From the NCBI GenBank assembly GCA_900550585.1, contig URST01000010.1, positions 1 to 39,800 of the forward strand: a stretch of 39,800 bases of DNA, given 5' to 3'. The position numbers and the translations under genes are program-made. Source of the DNA: an uncultured Eubacteriales bacterium. Its GTDB lineage: Bacteria > Bacillota > Clostridia > Oscillospirales > Oscillospiraceae. Position 1 is the stretch's first letter; each line of letters starts with the position of its first letter. The notes beneath the pieces were generated by a model. It saw nothing but the letters and a program-made list of their open reading frames with translations. It did not search any database and was not told where the DNA came from. Shown piece after piece: positions 37,304-39,800 of this stretch.

Positions 37304-37317
37304 TAGCTAATTTGCTA
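37279..37317. promoter_or_regulatory. 16-bp inverted repeat operator spanning the promoter
   Basis: The arm TAGCAAATTAGCTATT (37279-37294) is exactly complemented at 37302-37317 around a 7-base centre. The repeat covers the -35 and the spacer and touches the -10. Self-repression by the XRE protein of the operon is the simplest reading. Confidence 0.8.
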
Positions 37318-37509
37318 TTTCTGAAAATTGAGGGAGGTAATATGTAGTGGATTTTGATGGAGTATGTGCAGGACAACGAGTGAGATGTCTACGTTGCCTG
37401 CGTACTTAAAACATGAGGATATTTAGATTATAAAGTGCTAATTCTTTCTCGGAAGACTTAGCACTTTTAAAGTCGAGAAAATGTTAGGCCCTGCAATGGT
37501 TTGCGGGGT
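37318..37509. other. AT-rich intergenic region
   Basis: No gene seen. It contains a 10-bp hairpin AAAGTGCTAA/TTAGCACTTT (37432-37441 and 37458-37467) and a weaker hairpin at about 37486-37510 which, read leftward, follows the recombinase stop and may be its terminator. Confidence 0.5.
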
Positions 37510-38997
37510 CTAGTTGTATTTCAGGTCGATAGTCAACTGGAAGTCTGATGGAGCGGTCTTCTTTTTTTTGCGATACCAGACCGTCTGAATGACGCCCTTG
37601 AGCAGGGCATTGCGATGTGCCGCATCCGATGTGTCATAGGCATCCAGCACGGCCTTGATCCGACGTGCCAGCTCGGCGGGGTCCGCTGTGTGCGCCTGAT
37701 CGATGACGCGCAGCAGCTCCGCCTCCTTTTGCTCCAGTGCCGCGATTTTGTCTTTGACCTTGGCCATGCGCTCCCGGAATGTCGGGATATCATACTCGCC
37801 CATCTCGAGCAGGTCATATAACCGTGACTTTTGGGCATCCGCAGCCTTTTGCTCCTTGCGTATGACGGCGAGGGACGCCTCCTGAGCGGAGGTGTCCTTG
37901 ATGCGGACAGCCGGCGTCTCTATGCTCAGCTCCGCCAAGGTACGCTGCAGGTGCTGTAGGATGCGCAGCTCCACAAATGCGAGCTTTGCGCCCGCGCAGC
38001 AGCCCGGCGTGTTGCAAAGCAGATAGAGGGTATCCGTATTCATTCCCATCCGCTGCATGTTGCGCCCGCAGACGGCGCACTTGACCAGGCCTGCCAGAGG
38101 GCTTTTGATCGTGCCGTCATTGGCAGGCGGTATATAGCGCCCTGCCATAATGTCCTGCACCTGCCCAAACAGCTCCTTATCGATAATTGCGGGGTGTAGC
38201 CCGTCCACAATGACCCAATGATCGCGGGGCTGCTGGATGGTGATGTGTTTGGGGTTTCCGCGGGCGCCTTTGCGGACATGCTTTGTCCGATCCCAGACTA
38301 CCTTGCCGATGTAGACGGGATTTTTGAGGATGAGGGCCACCGTAGACCGGTTAAAGGCATCGCAGCGGCGGGGCTTTGCACCCAGCGTGTTGATGTGGCG
38401 GGCAATGGCAACGCAGCCATATCCATCGGCGTACATCTCAAACATCATACGCACGTAAGCGGCCTCGCTCTCCACGATCTCCAAGGTCGGCTTGCGGTCT
38501 ATCGTTACCTTGCGATACCCATAGGGGGCATTTGCCACGTAGCAGCCGTCCCGGATGGTCTGGGCCTTGCCGCGCTGGAGCCGCTTATTGATGATCTTGT
38601 ACTCCCGGCGGGACATGAAGGTCTTAAATTCGGCCAGCTCGTCGTCAATCTCATCGGAGAGATCATAGGTTTTTTCCGGCGTGACGATCAGCGTCCCGGA
38701 GTCCTTAAATGCGTCCAGGATGATGCCCTGGTCTTTCATGCGGCCACGGGAGAGACGATCCAGGTCCATACACAGGACGGCGTCATATTTGCCGTCCTCC
38801 ACGTCTTCCAGCAGACGGAGCATCTCCGGCCGGGCATAGAGGCTTTCGCCGCTGACGACCTCATAGTAGGTCTCAATAATGTGGATGCCGTGGGCAGCGG
38901 CATATTCCGCGAGGGCCTTACGATGCTTCGCCAGCACCTCTTCCGTGTCCATGCCCTCCTCCATGCGGGATTTGCGGAGGTATTGCGCCGCATCCAT
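37510..38997 (-). CDS. Large serine recombinase (phage integrase)
   Basis: A 495-residue protein. Catalytic domain ~1-150: AQYLRKSRMEEG with Ser10 as nucleophile, then VVSGESLYARPEML and CMDLDRLSRGRMKDQGIILD. Recombinase domain ~150-300 (GYRKVTIDRKPTLEIVESEA, YVRMMFEMYADGYGCVAIAR). Zinc ribbon CAVCGRNM ... LCNTPGCC at ~310-340, then a coiled coil (AALEQKEAELLRVIDQAH). ATG 38997 has GGCAGGTGATC; an upstream extension runs into the attachment site and is not used. It integrates and excises the prophage. Confidence 0.95.
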   Translation of the reverse strand: MDAAQYLRKSRMEEGMDTEEVLAKHRKALAEYAAAHGIHIIETYYEVVSGESLYARPEMLRLLEDVEDGKYDAVLCMDLDRLSRGRMKDQGIILDAFKDSGTLIVTPEKTYDLSDEIDDELAEFKTFMSRREYKIINKRLQRGKAQTIRDGCYVANAPYGYRKVTIDRKPTLEIVESEAAYVRMMFEMYADGYGCVAIARHINTLGAKPRRCDAFNRSTVALILKNPVYIGKVVWDRTKHVRKGARGNPKHITIQQPRDHWVIVDGLHPAIIDKELFGQVQDIMAGRYIPPANDGTIKSPLAGLVKCAVCGRNMQRMGMNTDTLYLLCNTPGCCAGAKLAFVELRILQHLQRTLAELSIETPAVRIKDTSAQEASLAVIRKEQKAADAQKSRLYDLLEMGEYDIPTFRERMAKVKDKIAALEQKEAELLRVIDQAHTADPAELARRIKAVLDAYDTSDAAHRNALLKGVIQTVWYRKKKKTAPSDFQLTIDLKYN

Positions 38998-39027
38998 AAG
39001 ATCACCTGCCCTGAAAACGATAAAATA

Positions 39028-39082
39028 ATACAAGTGTTCTATCTGCCGGGTATTAAGGAGCCGCCTCCGCAGAGGCGGCATT
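39028..39082. repeat. attR: Right attachment site (attR), 55-bp direct repeat
   Basis: Exact copy of bases 1-55. It lies 30 bases upstream of the recombinase start codon. Like the left copy it contains the hairpin (39060-39067 with 39072-39079) followed by a T-rich run. Beyond it the sequence is host-like. A 55-base identity is long for a serine-recombinase core. Confidence 0.85.
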
Positions 39083-39099
39083 CCCTTTTCGGCTGTGGC

Positions 39100-39123
39100 A
39101 AATCCGACAGCGCTGTCGGATTT
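39100..39123. terminator. Perfect 24-bp palindrome, probable terminator of the host gene
   Basis: AAATCCGACAGC is followed directly by its complement. It lies 8 bases past the stop codon of the leftward coiled-coil gene (39131), so it probably ends that transcript, with the attachment-site hairpin next to it. Confidence 0.55.
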
Positions 39124-39130
39124 GGGGTGG

Positions 39131-39454
39131 TCAGCCCACCTTGGCCTTGAGCTTGTTGATGTCGATGCTATGCTTCGAGACCACGGAGTACATTACATCT
39201 ACAGTCGCCTTGGTGTCCTCAGACAGTTCCTTTACCTCGTCCAGTACGTCCAGACGTTCCACGAGGCTTTGGTGCCCCTCGGCCAGCAGATTGAGCTGTT
39301 TGGTGATATCCACATCCAGACGGGTCTTAATGCCGGATACATCGGCCTTCAGAGCGGAGACGTCATCCTTCAGGCCAGAGACATCCGCCATTACCTCCTT
39401 CATGTCGCTCTGCAATTGCACCAGGATCTCCAAAATTCTTTCATCATTGGACAT
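39131..39454 (-). CDS. Coiled-coil protein, chromosomal side
   Basis: A 107-residue protein with a long coiled coil of repeated 7-residue units (DVSGLKD, DVSALKA, DVSGIKT). ATG 39454 follows TTGGAGGAT. Found outside the right attachment site, so probably chromosomal. Such proteins are often short, uncharacterised companions of other genes; no enzymatic motif is visible. Confidence 0.7.
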   Translation of the reverse strand: MSNDERILEILVQLQSDMKEVMADVSGLKDDVSALKADVSGIKTRLDVDITKQLNLLAEGHQSLVERLDVLDEVKELSEDTKATVDVMYSVVSKHSIDINKLKAKVG

Positions 39455-39475
39455 ATAAATATCCTCCAAGCTTAC

Positions 39476-39800
39476 TTAAGCCGAAGCTGAAGACTCATTC
39501 TGCTGTGTAGATTCAATGCGTAAAGTCTCTCTATATTCAGTTGCATCAGGAATATCGACAAACTGGACTGTAGAGTTATGGTTTTCGATAATCAGTTGCT
39601 TAATACTTTCGAGAGCTACACGGAAGAATTCCTTGCGCGGATTGACTTTGTTGACCTGCTGATCCTGGAAATGATGGTGTAATAATGTTTCAAGCGAAGG
39701 AGCGTCTTCTGAGAAAATCAGCGCATGAACATCAAAGGGGAAGGGGACAGAGGCGCTGCTTAATTCGTTAATACGATCCATTGGCTCCAGTCGTCGGGTC
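39476..39800 (-). CDS. T5orf172 / GIY-YIG-like (Mug113) protein, C-terminal part
   Basis: The frame runs off the right edge of the window; it continues leftward from the edge as TRRLEPMDRINEL and includes SVPFPFDVHALIFSEDAP, then TLLHHHFQDQQVNKVNPRKE and FFRVALESIKQL. This is the T5orf172 (Mug113/DUF4041-type) domain end, a GIY-YIG-like nuclease fold. The ATG at 39781 is internal to it. It lies upstream of the coiled-coil gene in the same direction, so the two may be an operon. Confidence 0.75.
   Translation of the reverse strand, partial: TRRLEPMDRINELSSASVPFPFDVHALIFSEDAPSLETLLHHHFQDQQVNKVNPRKEFFRVALESIKQLIIENHNSTVQFVDIPDATEYRETLRIESTQQNESSASA

Noticed and set aside
39028..39082. tRNA-gene integration site
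   Set aside because: No cloverleaf can be drawn from the repeat; it is a terminator-like hairpin, and serine recombinases do not prefer tRNA genes.

Overview
The window is one complete, apparently intact tailed prophage of the HK97-head, long-tail (siphovirus-like) type, integrated in a high-GC Firmicute. GC-rich codon use, abundant AGGAGG-type ribosome sites, many GTG/TTG starts and the gene families suggest a gut Clostridia host (Oscillospiraceae-like; inferred, not shown). A perfect 55-bp direct repeat at 1-55 and 39028-39082 marks the two attachment sites. A large serine recombinase (37510-38997, minus) sits next to the right copy. Only the last ~700 bp (a coiled-coil gene and a partial T5orf172-like gene) look chromosomal.

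Layout. 110-1965 (minus) is the lysogeny end: a lipoprotein that is probably lysogenic cargo, an ImmA-like metalloprotease and a cI-type repressor. Divergent promoters with overlapping -35 boxes (2022-2074) face the first rightward gene, a short DUF2829 (Tad2-family) protein, a candidate anti-defence factor. 3075-17321 is a long rightward early region: HTH regulators, a replication initiator with a 39-bp palindrome inside it (candidate origin), a DnaB helicase, a lytic transglycosylase gene with a second gene nested in another frame, a DUF3102 protein, a PcfK/PcfJ pair, and a run of small Cys-rich or hypothetical genes with visible debris of deleted genes. It is interrupted by a leftward three-gene cassette (14945-16049) with its own promoter and paired operators, facing an HUH-type Rep-like protein.

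17380-26662 holds HNH nuclease, a GC-rich candidate cos region, both terminase subunits, portal, ClpP-like prohead protease, capsid, head-tail connectors, major tail protein and a tail chaperone pair with a classic -1 frameshift on nine A's. 26674-34809 holds the tape measure (with a composition break inside), baseplate/hub proteins and several tail-fibre genes, two of them strikingly glycine-rich. 34866-36320 is lysis: CHAP endolysin and two holin-like proteins, closed by a strong terminator. 36384-37247 (minus) is a DUF4160-DUF2442-XRE cassette with a consensus promoter embedded in a 16-bp inverted repeat, a probable self-regulated toxin-antitoxin-like or defence cargo.

How it works together: repressor plus ImmA hold lysogeny. 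Derepression starts the rightward early genes (anti-defence, replication), then packaging, morphogenesis and lysis. The serine recombinase handles integration and excision. Several hairpins inside the rightward operons have their T-tract on the leftward strand, as if placed to stop antisense transcription.
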